A DNA stretch of 64,000 bases. It comes from Endocalyx cinctus (lineage: Eukaryota; Ascomycota; Sordariomycetes; Amphisphaeriales; Apiosporaceae). The stretch lies in NCBI GenBank assembly GCA_001600455.1, contig BCKC01000004.1, forward strand, positions 4,204,915 through 4,268,914, read 5' to 3'. This document shows, one piece after another, positions 35,603 to 47,592 of the stretch. The notes beneath the pieces were generated by a model that had not been told where the DNA came from, made no database searches, and saw only the letters and a list, made by a program, of their open reading frames with translations. The first letter of the stretch is position 1. The number at the start of each line of letters is the position of its first letter. The translations under genes and the position numbers were made by a program.

Positions 35603-36516
35603 AATGGCAGCTATACTATCGTGAGTATCGACTAATTTTTCCGCCGAGGCCTTGTCCCTTTGACAGAGGTTTTACGAGTTACGCGTGGCTCGTAGCTGTC
35701 GTATTGGTTGTGATTTCTCTCAGGATGTTGGCCTAAAGATATTTCGAAATGGTACCAATCGCCAAGGGGAAGAAGTATTCTATCAAATGCTGAAAATGTG
35801 GAGCGGGCCAGGATTAAACACACGTTATCAGCTGCGGGGATAAGCTGGTAGTTTGGGGACAGCAAAAAGGGTAGGTGAGAAATGATTGGCATTACAGATT
35901 TATACCAAATCGGAAAACTGCCTTCAGCAATTCTCTTTGCCGTGAATGATCCTGGGCCGTAGATGAGTCGCAGGTGAGCCGGTACTAGCTTGATTCGTCA
36001 GGGATACATGACCAAAGTGCTTTATTTGGGCATCAAGTTCGTTAACGAACATTTTAGGATTTATTCCGCCAGTAAACCTATGGTTACATATATAGTAACC
36101 GTATATAATCAACAACTAGAAATTCACGTTTGTAGTCTCGAATCTTTTTTAACTTCGAAGGCTTTTCTCTGTCCCTCTTGTAAACTGCCTTTTGTAATCT
36201 CCTTCACTGTACAATATTACTTCAGTAACTTGACTATTATTTACTAATATAATTTTATTTCAAGCTCACTCCTTAAATGTGTTATACCAACCTAACATTC
36301 TCCTTTAATTAAGTACATAGTTAAAGAATGGATGCCTGAAGTACCAATAACTGGCAACTTCTTCTAGATACACCAATGTTCATCCAATTATTTTGCAAGA
36401 TGCGAGATCTCAAGGTATCAATCGCTCGTGCTAATTCCAAAGAATGATAATCAAAAACTTTTTATACGCAAAGTTATACAATTCATATGCTTAGTCATGC
36501 CAAAGAATTAAGATAT
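35603..36516. other. Intergenic, one weak open frame
   Basis: An 86-codon ATG frame on the minus strand (35632-35892) begins M-P-I-I-S-H-L-P and ends in basic residues. It has no family I recognise and lies in the HET promoter, so I do not call it a gene. The remainder is AT-rich. Confidence 0.35.
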
Positions 36517-38970
36517 TCAAATAGCCGGTGAGAGGGTCAGAGGTGTTCGGCCCTCCAGCCGGATTTTGTAAGATGCCCTGCCGGCACCATCGGCCGTGAT
36601 CAAGTCTCCGGTACTGAGCTTGTAGCGACGGTTCGGGATCAGCCTATCGAAGCCGAGCTCGAAAGTACCGGCATCCTTTCCGTTGTACAGGACGAGATCC
36701 AGACCTATGCCGTCGTGGCTGTACGCCTTGGCGACCAGCACATCCGGGAACGGCGCCTCCTCGAGGATGGGACCCTCGAGCGCGTTCTGGGGCGGACCGT
36801 CGAGGGTCGAGTTCTTGAGATCCTGATGTCTGACCAAGCGAGCCATGAGGGCGATGTTCTGCGACGTGGCCGAGAGGCCCTTGTTGCGCAGGGCGCCGGA
36901 CTTGGTGGCCTCGACGGGGAAGTGGACCTGGTCTAAGCGTTCAAGAGCCTCCTTGCGGACTTTTTCGTAGCCGAACTCGGCCGCGGTCGCGGCCAGGAAG
37001 GCGTACAGGGGTCCCTCGCCGCCGCGGTAGTTACCAGGGTCCATCTTGTCGGCGCCCTTGAGGTCGCGGACCCGGATGCGGCCGTCCTTGTCGTAGGTGA
37101 CGAACTCCTTGCGGATGATGGCCCAGTTTCGGTGTGCGAGGTGGGGAAGGTAAGAGCTCAGAAGCATAGCGTTGATACAGTCGGTAATGGTACCGCAGAT
37201 GCCGGGGATCTAAAATTAGTACACTCTAGGTTAGTTTTGGATCACTTCTTCTGAATATGGGTAATATTTTGAAGCGGAAATATCTCACAGTCAAGCCAGT
37301 AATCTCGCTACGGATGGGAAGAATACGTCCGTCACACTCGGTGAACTCCTCCTCGAGGGAGCGCTCGAATCGGCTTCGCATCTTGTAGGCCAAGTCACGC
37401 TTGAGGATCTTGTCAGAGATCACCAGACCAGCCATTCCGATGAGGCTTTACACGTATCCAGATTAGCTTAAGAATTCAAAATGGAAGTTTCATTGGTAGT
37501 GATTTTAACCTACTTGCAGAGAGAGTATGTCCAGTTGGGTTCGCAAGGGTAGAGGCAGTAAGGGTTCTCAGTCATGTTCTCGTTAAGAGCATCGGCGAGA
37601 CCCTCGTAGCTGGTCTTGTAGTGCTTTCCATCGTCAACGACAAATTCTAATGAGTTCTTGTCGTTGTACTGTCGGTCGCCGGAAGACATGGCATACAGTC
37701 CAATAGCAGAGCTCAAGTAGCCGGTAACCATCTAGATGAAGTATGTAAGATTTGTGTTCATGGACCAATTGGTAAAACGGAGACTTACGATGTTGTCTTT
37801 CTTGATGGGGTTGAAGTCACTAAGCGTGAATCGACCAAAGATGGATTCCCACTTCCAGTAACTGATACTGTGATTAGCATCATCTTGTCTACTGCACAGA
37901 GCTTCGGACAACTTACGACATGATCTTCTTCTGAAGACTCTTCTCAATGCAGTTCTGGCAAGCGCGAGAGAGGTATCCGTGGAACCCGGGGGTATACAGG
38001 CCCTGGTATAGAGCAAGAACATCCGTGACGCCGTAAAGTTGATAACGGATAGCGCCGGTCTGAAACTGATCAATGACATCGTGATAGCTGAAGTCGCTGC
38101 GACCACTGAGGCCTCGCTCGATGATGTACTGGACGTGACGGAGAGTCTCCAAGCTCAACTCGCGGTCCTCTCGGGGTGGGGCGGGAACTGCTTCGGCTTG
38201 CTGCTCCTTGACGGCTTGAACGAGGTACTTGTTCCTCTCCTGCGCCTTAGAGTAGCCAGCGGCATTGAGCGAACGGGCGTTGCTCATGAGCCAGAAGATA
38301 CCAGAGTAGCAGAGAGCAGGCCAGACCATGGCGACCGGGCCGAATAGCGTGTTACCAGCCATGTAGCCGGCGGCGATAGCGCTACCGAACCAGAGCATCA
38401 ACGGGAAGGCGATACCGCCCATGGCGAACCACGCGAACATGGTCACCGGAAAGAGCGCGATGGTGATAATAAAAGCCAAGGTGGCGGGAACGGTAGCGAC
38501 CGCGGTGAAGCCGGCACCGGGAAACAATAAGCCGAGAGCGGCAGCACGGTACGACGTGCTTTCCAGGTTGTAGAATGCCCATAGTCCTGCTACGGAAAGA
38601 CCAATGTACTGGTAGAGTGTGCGACGCTGATGGTACTTCTTGATCATTCCTCGACCGGCATTAGGGGGAATTAAGACATCTATCCACTCAAGTTAGCGTA
38701 AAATAATTTGAAAAAAGACAAAATTACGTCTCACCTTTCAACGCCCAAGGACCCCACCCAAAGTCACCAACCTCCTCCTTCACGTTCGCCGAGCCATTGG
38801 CTTGCGACGATCTGTCTTTCAGTACTGTGACAGCGAGGGAATCGTCGTCATGGTGAATTCCATTTGGAGCAGGAATCACTTTCGTTAACTATTATTCCTG
38901 TCTTAGTAATTTTGCTCCCGGGAAAGCGTCTTGGAGTAATTTTGGAAGGACTACACACCGTATAGGACAT
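36517..38970 (-). CDS. Membrane-anchored linalool dehydratase/isomerase-family protein
   Basis: Seven exons on the minus strand: 38959-38970 (12 nt), 38735-38888, 37917-38679, 37789-37867, 37514-37731, 37289-37445 and 36517-37209. They give 691 aa with consistent phases. The first intron has a perfect TACTAAG branch site. Residues about 80-190 hold about four membrane helices. The rest is the (alpha/alpha)6 domain of linalool dehydratase/isomerase (Pfam Ldi). It has Y-W-K-W-E-S-I-F-G-R-F, then M-V-T-G-Y at 337-341, and two cysteines in C-E-P-N-x5-C at 399 and 408, the same 9-residue spacing as catalytic Cys171/Cys180 of Castellaniella Ldi. The place of its His129 appears to be Tyr341. The bacterial enzyme interconverts myrcene, linalool and geraniol. 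Expected role here: linalool to geraniol at a membrane. Confidence 0.85.
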
Positions 38971-39746
38971 GGTTACTTCAGTGAATAATCAATAAATACT
39001 CGAATTACCATGTGCGAAAATAACTCAGTATTCGATAATCTGGGAACTCGCTCTATTTCTAGTTCTTAGGGTCGGTGCTATTCGGTGGGATTAAAACATA
39101 TGTCCTATCCGTATCGGTCAATAACGCGGGGAGGCCAAGGGCGGACCGGTGTCTCGGATCGAGAACCATGCCAAATCGACTACCCACACATGCAGCTACT
39201 GCGTCACGTCCTGCACTGCTGTTCCCCATACCCCACAGAGTTACTCTCCACTTCGGACGATGCGGGGGAATAGGGGTAGTGGCCAAAGATATGGTGATGA
39301 ACGATTCGTGGCTCCTCACCTGGTACTAAACAAATCCATGTATACTAGCTAGGAAATTAGAACAAAATCGGCGAGGGATTTCGGCGGACCGTAACAAAGT
39401 CAGGAAATAAAACGTGGTGACGGTCCGCTTTCTGATAACTATCAATTTAGTATTGTGGCGGTGCTAGTTGTTACACAGAGAGATTAGTGACACAAAGACT
39501 ATTTATATACTTCACCAACGAGGGGTTCAATCATAGCTAGTTAGTTTGTATCAATCCATCAAGTTGATACCCCCGATTCAGAGTGTTGGGTGTTTTGTTC
39601 CTTTTCAGTATAGGAGTTATACATATTATATTTTGCCACATTAAACTCAAACTCAAGCCGATCTCATATACTTATGCACCTTACTGACGCTGCCCCAATT
39701 ATCTTTTCCATAATCGCTGTTCATTGTCAATACCACAGAATCCACG
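38971..39746. promoter_or_regulatory. Divergent LDI/ADH promoter with three CGGWCCG sites
   Basis: CGGACCG lies at 39142-39148 and 39385-39391, and CGGTCCG at 39421-39427. The last two form a perfect 9-bp inverted repeat (GCGGACCGT at 39384 and ACGGTCCGC at 39420). CGG with CCG one base apart is a typical binding site layout for a Zn2Cys6 dimer. The sites lie 172-451 bp from the LDI start and 320-600 bp from the ADH start. Confidence 0.75.
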
Positions 39747-41359
39747 ATGAGTGCCACACTTACACACACAACCGCCATCGTATGTCATCCACCAGTTAAC
39801 GCCGAGAGGCAATGGCTTCTGGAGGACATATTAGTCACGGAACCGGACGAATACGAAGCTCTCGTCGAAGTGGTTGCTTCAGGAGTCTGCCATACTGATT
39901 TAGGTTGCGGCACTGCACCGGATGGAACACCCGGTTTTCCTGTTTCTCCTTACCCAAGAGTTCTCGGGCACGAAGGTAATCACTACTCAAAGCTCTGTTA
40001 AATTATGAAAAAGCCACTGATGATTGGGGAAAAAAATTATAGGTTCCGGGTACGTTAAAGCGGTCGGTTCAAAAGTGACCAAAGTTCAACCCGGCGACGC
40101 CGTCCTCCTCTCTTTCTCCTTCTGCACACGATGTCACAACTGCCGATACGGCGCTCCGGGGTATTGCGCAAAATTCAACGAGCTCAACTTTACCGGAAAA
40201 GGGGATGCGTTCAGGGAAAGTAAACGGAGCGATTCGAGGAAGGTGGCTGGAGGTTTCTTCGGCCAGTCCAGCTTCTCGCGCCTGACTCTGGCAAAAGAGA
40301 CGTCGCTAGTGAACGTCAACAGCTTGGTCAAGAGCCCAGAAGAGCTGAAGCTTTTCGCTCCTTTGGGATGCGGCATTCAGGTAAGACTCCCGCTGTCATA
40401 ATCTTATCGTTCGTACACATATACTAATTGATTAAATAGACTGGCGCGGGCACAGTAACAGAACTGGCGAATCCAAAGCCCGATGATAAGATAGCCATCA
40501 TCGGTCTCGGCGGCGTTGGGCTTGCTGCTATAATGGTAAGTATCAGCGAAACTCGTCTCGCGATTGCTTCTCATTTATCCGGACTCTAAATATTCTGACA
40601 CGTAATTGTCTATATAGGCCGCCAAACTTCGAGGCTGTCGAATGATAATCGGTATCGATCGCGTACCCTCTCGGCTCGAATTAGCGAAAAGCCTCGGAGC
40701 CACCCATCTTGTGAACACATCCTCATTGCCAGGAACGACTTTGATCGACGAGATACGGAACATCACCGGCGGCTCCGGAAGTACGATAACAATAGATGCG
40801 ACCGGTGTGGTGCCCCTAATCCAGCAAGGCACTGAGTTTACCGCCAATCAGGGCAAGATGATCTTGCTTGGCGTAGCACCAATGGATGCAGGTTTGGAAA
40901 TTCAAATCACACCATTCATGGTGGTGAGTACCTTTTCCCCTTTTGGCGAACTAGGCGATTCAACCGCGCTAAGAATTATCGGACTTTTTTTACTAACGGA
41001 GTCTATTCCACAGACTGGTAAACAATTGCTGGGAAGCATGGAGGGCGGAGTTTATCCCGAAGATGTAAGGCAATCCAATTTAAGACCTGGTATAGCGACG
41101 TAACTGACTGAAATTGAATCTGATTTCTAGTATATCCCTCGTATGATCCAGTGGTATCGATCAGGCCAGTTCCCAATTGATAAATTAGTTTCATTCTATC
41201 AGGTATGTTCCATCTCGTACAATAACGCGTGGCAAATAAAGATACGAGAGAACCAGGGGACTAACCTTTGAGCTTAACACTGTTTAGGTAAATGATTATC
41301 GAAAAGCTATCAAAGACATGGAAGATGGGACTAGCATCAAGCCGGTGTTATTTTGGTAA
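39747..41359 (+). CDS. Zinc alcohol dehydrogenase (MDR family, aryl/terpenol type)
   Basis: Seven exons: 39747-39975, 40043-40380, 40440-40535, 40618-40923, 41014-41064, 41131-41202 and 41288-41359. They give 387 aa with phases that all agree. The catalytic zinc site is in G-V-C-H-T-D-L and G-H-E. The structural zinc loop is C-T-R-C-H-N-C-x7-C. The cofactor fold has G-L-G-G-V-G-L. The C-terminal part, with G-S-M-E-G-G and E-D-Y-I-P, resembles aryl/benzyl alcohol dehydrogenases, the class that contains bacterial geraniol dehydrogenase GeoA. Sitting divergent from the LDI gene and sharing its promoter motifs, it most likely oxidises geraniol to geranial (inference). The last four residues, V-L-F-W, are not a PTS1. 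Confidence 0.9.
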
Positions 41360-41732
41360 AATCGATATGTGTAATAACTAGCGAGAGCGGATATGCGCTT
41401 CCATGAGTCTGTGGCAAACATACATATTAGCTTTGGCTTGGATGGGAACGTTGTTACCCGATAATATCAATTATGATAATCCAGAATTAGAACATTTTCT
41501 TCGTGGTTCAAACTGATAGCCTATAATGAAGCCTTACCTGAAACTTATTCTATAAAATAATGAAACTTAGTATTTGCACATGCTTACCCCTACGGATTTG
41601 TCAGACACACGATAATCGCCTGGCGCATGATATGGAGATATAGTTCCTCTGTAATCTAGAGTCTAATTATCCTCAGCGCGGTTATGACGCCGTTGAAGTC
41701 AGGGTAGTCGGGAATTGTACAAAGCGAGATGC

Positions 41733-41942
41733 TTATTTTCCCGATTCTCCGAGTAGGATGGCCGACTTCGATTCAGCCCCAACGCGTGAATACGCGTTAT
41801 TGGAATGACCATCTTGACCCACAATCTTCAACTTGTCCGTTTGAGCTGAGCTTGCCGTGATACCTAGGCTAGATGTAAAGCGAAACAAACAAAATAATGT
41901 GACCATAATCGGCTGCGGGAACCGATAATATGCCAAGTCCAT
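41733..41942 (-). CDS. Candidate small protein in the cluster (unknown)
   Basis: An ATG at 41942 opens 69 codons on the minus strand. The N-terminus (M-D-L-A-Y-Y-R-F-P-Q-P, then I-M-V-T-L-F-C-L-F) is hydrophobic and could be a signal peptide or anchor, followed by a polar, Ser-rich stretch. The frame is short and could be chance. It is listed because the start lies only 70 bp from a double CGGWCCG site, as expected for a co-regulated gene. No family recognised, and I found no extending exons. Confidence 0.25.
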   Translation of the reverse strand: MDLAYYRFPQPIMVTLFCLFRFTSSLGITASSAQTDKLKIVGQDGHSNNAYSRVGAESKSAILLGESGK

Positions 41943-42011
41943 CGTGGGTTTTCCTGCCGACCCCCAAAATAGGTGGGGGATTATCCTTGAAATTGGAAAC
42001 TCAAAACCGCG

Positions 42012-42031
42012 CGGTCCGACATGGCGGACCG
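42012..42031. promoter_or_regulatory. Paired CGGWCCG sites, 13 bp apart
   Basis: CGGTCCG at 42012-42018 and CGGACCG at 42025-42031, starts 13 bp apart. The same 13-bp spacing occurs at 60441/60454. Confidence 0.65.
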
Positions 42032-42329
42032 TATGAGTTACCCCGCGAGCCCCGCGCCAAGACCTAGTTAAAGCTGGGGAACAAGACCAGAATTACGGCA
42101 TTGTGGGGATATCGTCACCTCGTGAGGGATGATACCAACGAGTTTGGTAAGTGAGGCTGTCAATCTGATCGTTGGTACAGAGATGAAATCCATAATTAGC
42201 ACCTCGTGATACAGCTGGGCAGTGACTCTAGATACCTCTATTAGATTAGGTGCTCTCTGTACTACTAGTCCTATAGGGAAAAAATTATGCTTTCAGCTGC
42301 TTGATTACTATACATACTAGGGAAATAGA

Positions 42330-44242
42330 CTATTCTACAATATCCTTGTTTACAAATATTGTCTGCACGTTGCAGAAACCCTTCAGGCCGTTCGCGCCCC
42401 ACTCTGTGCCAACTCCACTCTCCTTGTGACCCCCAAAAGGAGCCATAGGTGAGAGGTCGAAGTGCGTATTGATCCAGATGTTACCGGCTTGGACGGATCT
42501 ACCTATTTTGGTAGCTTTCTTGATATCGTTGCACCAAACCGAAGCTCCAAGACCCATAGAGGTGTTGTTTGCTCGGGCTATGACCTCCTCTTCCGACTTC
42601 CACCTAAGAAGTGGGACAATGGGGCCTAGAAATTTGATCCACGTCAGTGTTTTCCTAGCGACACGGTAGATGACCTGTAAAGATGAAAGAATGACTTACC
42701 AAATGGCTCCTCGACGACAATCCTCGAGTCCTCGGCGGGGTTGTCGATGATGGTGGGGGTAACGAAGAATCCCTTGTCGGAGGCTGCGAATTTACCCCCC
42801 GTAGCTACCTTCCATCCCTGCTTCTCAATATCGTCAAAGAACGTCTTGACGCGCTCGTACTGCATGGAGTTCTGTAGCGGTCCGTGCGTGACTCCGGACT
42901 TCGACCCGTCTCCTATGACGAAGTTCTTGACGTGCTTTACCACCGAATCGCGGAATTCGTCGTAGATGGACTCGTGTACATAGATACGCTTCAAGTTGAG
43001 ACAGATCTGAGGTGAAAGTTAGTTAGTGACAATGATTCCTCGTGAATTTTTATGAAAAAGGTGATGTAAAACATACCTGTCCGGAGTTCAAGAAAGCATA
43101 AAATGCGACCTGCGCGATACACATTTAGTAAAGTTTCATATGATGTCACAGAAAACGTAGGTAGCGACTATTTACCTTCTCGGCCACCTTGTCAATGTTG
43201 ATATCAGGACAGACGATAGCTGGGTCATTGCCTCCACTAAAAAAATAGTTAGTTTTTGACGATAATTCTGCAAGTTCACTGCTCATGGGTTGACTGACAG
43301 TTCAAGCGTAACTCTCTTTAATGTCTTGCTAGCGCTCTGGAGGACAAGTTTACCGGTGGTGGTAGATCCAGTGAAGCTGATCTTGTCGATACCGGGGTGG
43401 CTCGTGAGCCAAGGACCGAGCCGGTCGTCTCCACTCAGCGACTGTACGACACCAGGAGGGAAGAACTGCTGTGCCAACTCCACGAGCTTAAGACCGCAGT
43501 AGGGCGTGAAGGGCCTAGCCAAGAATATGCGAGTCAGTAACATTTCATATCTCCGGACTAAAATGGATTAGGGAAGAAGGATGTTTCTTACGATGGCTTC
43601 ACAATAATGACATTTCCCGTAAGCAGAGCAGGAGCGATCTTTCCCGTGGCGAGGAGAAGTGGGAAATTCCACGGAACGATAGCACCTACTACACCGACAG
43701 GAACGTATCGTGTCGTGATGGTACGCGTAGCGCTGTCTTCGATCACATCTTCCGGCATGTGGATGTCGGCCATGCCGCGCATCCACCCGATAGCGGAATC
43801 TGTCTCGTAGTCTGCTTGAGGAATCTATATCTCCAGCTGTTAGAAAAGAAAAACCATTATTCTAGTACATGTAATCGACCTGGAGCTTGAAACTTACGGG
43901 TTTACCCTGCTCGGCAATGAGTAGGTCCCTGAACTCCCCCCGCAGCTTATCCATGGCATCAGCGTAGGCCAGCACGGCCTTACGCCGCTCTTCGTAAGGC
44001 ACTTTGGACCAGATTGCGAAGGCTTTCTTGCCTGATTCTACGGCGCGGTCGAGGTCCTCCTCCGTCGCAACGGGGACGGGTTCCTTCTCCTCGAGCGTCG
44101 CTGGGTTCACGCCATGCCGCGTTTCCGAAGTAGGCGCGCTCTTACCGTCGATAATCTGGATGAAGTTGCCGCGGAAGTCCACAGACGGAGCGACCGTCTT
44201 GCTGCTTGCTTCCGACAAGATGGGGATTGCTGAGGGTGCCAT
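42330..44242 (-). CDS. NAD(P)+ aldehyde dehydrogenase
   Basis: Seven exons on the minus strand: 43898-44242, 43592-43824, 43299-43514, 43176-43236, 43077-43109, 42700-43006 and 42330-42625, 496 aa, the standard ALDH length. Motifs: P-W-N-F-P for substrate/cofactor entry, F-T-G-S-T-T-T-G-K, the general base Glu264 in L-E-L-G-G-N-D, and the nucleophile Cys298 in S-G-Q-I-C-L-N, 34 residues apart as in well-studied ALDHs. E-E-P-F-G-P and [10 protein letters not shown] complete the set. One exon is only 33 nt. In this cluster the expected reaction is geranial to geranate (inference from neighbours). The tail K-D-I-V-E is no PTS1. A CGGTCCG site lies 235 bp upstream of the start. Confidence 0.93.
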
Positions 44243-44969
44243 TTTGTTTTGTTTTCTTTCTTTTTATTATTTGTTTTTATTAAGAAGGTTAAGGAATCAC
44301 GGAATAGAATGTCCAAAAGAAAAAAATTAAGAGATCTGTTGACGATACTGAAGAACTTAACTGATAGTATATGACCAGGTTTATTTATGTGGATAGTCGA
44401 GCTGATAGTTTATATGTGCTATCCGCTTCGAAATTATCACCTGTCTAAATCCTGGGCGGGGCTTTAATCAGCACCGGTCCGAGTAGCGGTTTCACTCGGT
44501 GCGACTCTTCTTTCCCACCCATTCGCCAAGTTCGCTATGCCTCATAAGTGCAACTCTGGGGCATTACTAAGTACCCGGATACTAACCAATCTTGTATCCT
44601 ATGACGTGTCAGATAATTGGGGCTTGGTATGCTTCCCGTGCAATACGGAGAAACAAGGATACGGATATATAGTACCGAACCTTAATTGTGAGCCATCCTG
44701 GAGGCATGACTATATAATTAAGGCGAGGTCGTTAGTAACACTGGCCTATCCTAATCATCCACGTATATTGATTAGATATTCAAGTTACACATGATCCTAA
44801 TCTGAGGGCCAAGTATGTATAGCGATGACTTCGCTGACTATGGAGATATCCTACGTGGCTTCACATCTGATTGTCAGCAACCGCGAGTGTAAACACCAAG
44901 TCTTGATATTTCTGATTACTTATATACGCTAGTCTATTCGTAACATTGGGAACCCTCGATGCCTTTTCG
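44243..44969. promoter_or_regulatory. ALDH promoter with CGGTCCG at 44475-44481
   Basis: The site sits in CACCGGTCCGAG, followed 20 bp on by CGGTG. The rest is AT-rich. An 85-codon plus-strand frame at 44537-44794 has no coding character that I trust. The right end is the 3' region of the cluster regulator. Confidence 0.6.
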
Positions 44970-47592
44970 TCATACCGTTGAGCCATCGAAATCGACGAAT
45001 TCCTGATCACCACCAAGATCAAGTCCTAGATCCATCCCGAGATCTAGCATAGGGAAAGAATTTGTCCCTTCAGACATCGCATGGCCAGGCTCAGCCTCTG
45101 GTATGCCTAGGCCACTGCACATAACGCTGTAATCAACCATAGAAGCTATCAGCTCCTCCAGCTTTGGATCAACAGCGGAACTTCCGCTGGAACTAAGATC
45201 GACGGACCATAACTGGTCTCCAGCATCAAATAATGACAGTTGAAGGTGCTGCGCCAAATAAAGTCCATATTGTTAGCTCATGTATTTTAATCGCTAAATT
45301 TTAATAGATATAAACATACCAGTTTTGAAGCATGCTCCCAAACCCGGCCTAGTCTTTCTAATATTTGCAGGGCTTTCTGCCTGCCGTCGAGTAGCAGAGA
45401 GACTGACGAATTGGGCTGACGAGTATTCGAAGCCATATATAAAGTGATTATCGTGCCGGCAATCATTGTTGCGTAGGCGAAAAATGATGGTTGTACGTGA
45501 TGTCCTACCGTAGCTGCGGAGTCGAGGAGATTTACTAACTTGCTGGCGTGATCGTGACTAGTTTCTAATGCACGGGGTAAGAAGTCTGGAGGAACTCTAT
45601 AACTGAGTTTTTGGAGGCGAAGTTTTAGGAGGATGGGATGATTGAGGAGGCAGTACGAGAGGTGGAAAACTACGTGTGAGAAAATGAGATGTTCTGATTC
45701 TTGGTGGTCGATCGTCCCGTCCGGCTTCTTGTACCGATTCACGATGTCGCTTAAAGACGTATTATCGACGCGAAGATGTTGATTTACTAGGAGGAGGAAG
45801 GTGTTGATGGATGCGAACTCGGACCTCGAATCCCAAGGTGCCATCTGATCGGTTTCGCGCTGATGCAACACATACCTGGCGCAGCGACCGAGAGCCGAGG
45901 CTGCAAGTATGACGTAGGAAAAGTTTCCTCCGATGCTTTCGGGGTCGGCGCTCCAGTTCAAAACTCGATGAAGCGTCGCGGTCTTCTTGGAGAAGCCTTT
46001 CCTAAACGAATCTTCGTCGTAAGGTAATTGAACCTGGCAGTCCTCATCGTAGAGGGCGGGTGGGCGGCCCTTGCCGCAGGATACGAGCTTATCCAGGAGA
46101 TAAACCGACCAGAACACACGTCTCCTCTCCTCTTCTTCGGGTGCAGAAGGGTCACCGTTGGGTTCCTTCATGAACTGAAGATCCTGGCATATGCGAACGG
46201 CTAGGCCAATCTTGAGCCATCCTGAACTTGTCCGTCCAGCTATTGTGAAGTGAGGAGGCGTTAGCTCAAGAACCTTCAAGTGAGTGGTAAGCGATTCTGA
46301 TCTCACCTGTGAAATCAATGATGGCCAATATGTTGGTGGTCTGTGCTACGTGCAGATTGGGGCAATTCTCCGCCGTCATGTGATCATTGAGGACAGACAA
46401 CCAAGCTTCGCGAGCATAGGCTTCTGTCGCTTGGTGTTTGGCATCTTTATAATATTCATGATCTGTGAACCTGAGCGCTGATGCCAGAACGGCGAAAATT
46501 AGGCATTTGGGGAACAGATTATAATGGAGCTTCAGCCGAAAGCTCTGTTCATGAAAATATGAATAAGGCTGATTATGCACATATAGAAAATATGTGTCGA
46601 TCAAAGACTGTATTACTGGCTGAGGAGGAAGCGTCGAAAAGGATCTGAAGGGGGTTAGAACAGCCGAGAAGCGTTAGAATTACGACATAAGGTGGGGTTG
46701 GGGGAAGGGATATAGAATCTAGGAAGAATGGATGTGAATGGTTCGGGGAAAAAGAGGGGTGGGTGGCAACACTCAGATACTTACGACGAGGATTGTGAGT
46801 CCGAGTTAGAAAGCGAATTTACACTTAAAGATGGGGCACGTCGAGGCCTAGAGGAGGACGCTCTTCGATGCCGTCTCGCTCTTGCATCTCGAAGTTCGGA
46901 ATCGGGTGAAGGGTGCCGATTGGAGGATGATCCATAGCCGGTCGGGCTTAGGCCGCTAGTAATCGATTTGTAAGACACACAATACACGTAAGGGCGAGGT
47001 GAAAGTTGGTTACGAACCTAGTATCAATGGACATAGAGCCTTGTTCGCTAAGCCAGGCAAGTTGGCTTTCGATGGTCTTGATACGGTTCAGTAGCTCTGG
47101 CTGAGTTAGGTGAGTATATAAGAACGGTTGGGAAGTGTATGGGTTAAATCTTACATTACCAAGACTGGACTCAAAAGGATTCGGGGCTGATAAGCGACGA
47201 TGTTGCTGTGAGCTGGATTCTCCACGCGGCGGAGAATTGGCCGCCTTGGATGACGGTCGCTGGACGGAATATGGCTCATATTGACATGTTCGATTGGTTC
47301 TATGACAGTTTCTACATTTTGGTTTATCCCCGGAGCATTTACTCTTCCGTTGGCTGCGTAGTTAGAACGAACATCGGTTAGCTAATATTCTGGGGAGGGG
47401 ATACGGAGCAGCTATTTGTCTTTTAAAGAGATATAGTGACAAGAAAAGAATTGAAGTTTCATACCGGCAATTAGTACAGGCTTGTCGTATGCGACGGATG
47501 ACACCAGTCATGGCCCGGGTTGAATTGTCGGAATTCAGCCATGGATCTGTCGCGGGCACTGGTAATTGATGATGAGGGCTTGTTGACATCAT
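44970..47592 (-). CDS. Zn2Cys6 transcription factor, putative cluster regulator
   Basis: Seven exons on the minus strand: 47465-47592, 47155-47353, 47018-47100, 46785-46955, 46307-46644, 45320-46239 and 44970-45248, 705 aa. The first intron falls inside the Zn cluster. After splicing it reads C-T-N-C-R-Q-R-K-S-K-C-S, then C-R-N-C-H-R-T-N-R-T-C (C-x2-C-x6-C-x5-C-x2-C-x6-C). A dimerisation helix follows (L-L-N-R-I-K-T-I-E-S-Q-L), then a Ser/Arg-rich linker. The fungal_trans domain includes I-G-L-A-V-R-I-C-Q-D-L and R-R-V-F-W-S-V-Y-L-L-D. The C-terminus is acidic with repeated D-L-G units, a likely activation domain. It is the only regulator in the cluster and the obvious candidate to bind CGGWCCG. 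One such site lies 785 bp upstream of its own start. Confidence 0.9.

Larger units (their letters stand above)
41360..42329. other. Interval between ADH and ALDH 3' ends
   Basis: 970 bp between convergent genes. It is unusual because it carries a pair of CGGWCCG sites (42012-42031) although no known promoter lies here. The only good candidate target is the small minus-strand frame at 41733-41942. Confidence 0.5.

Noticed and set aside
35632..35892. 86-codon ATG frame upstream of the HET gene
   Set aside because: No family, no splice context, and it lies within the HET promoter.
36793..36799. CGGACCG inside the LDI coding exon as an operator
   Set aside because: It encodes a Gly-Pro-Pro stretch of the protein and is one of several chance coding copies in the window.
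44537..44794. 85-codon ATG frame in the ALDH promoter
   Set aside because: Composition looks random and it overlaps regulatory DNA; no recognisable motif.
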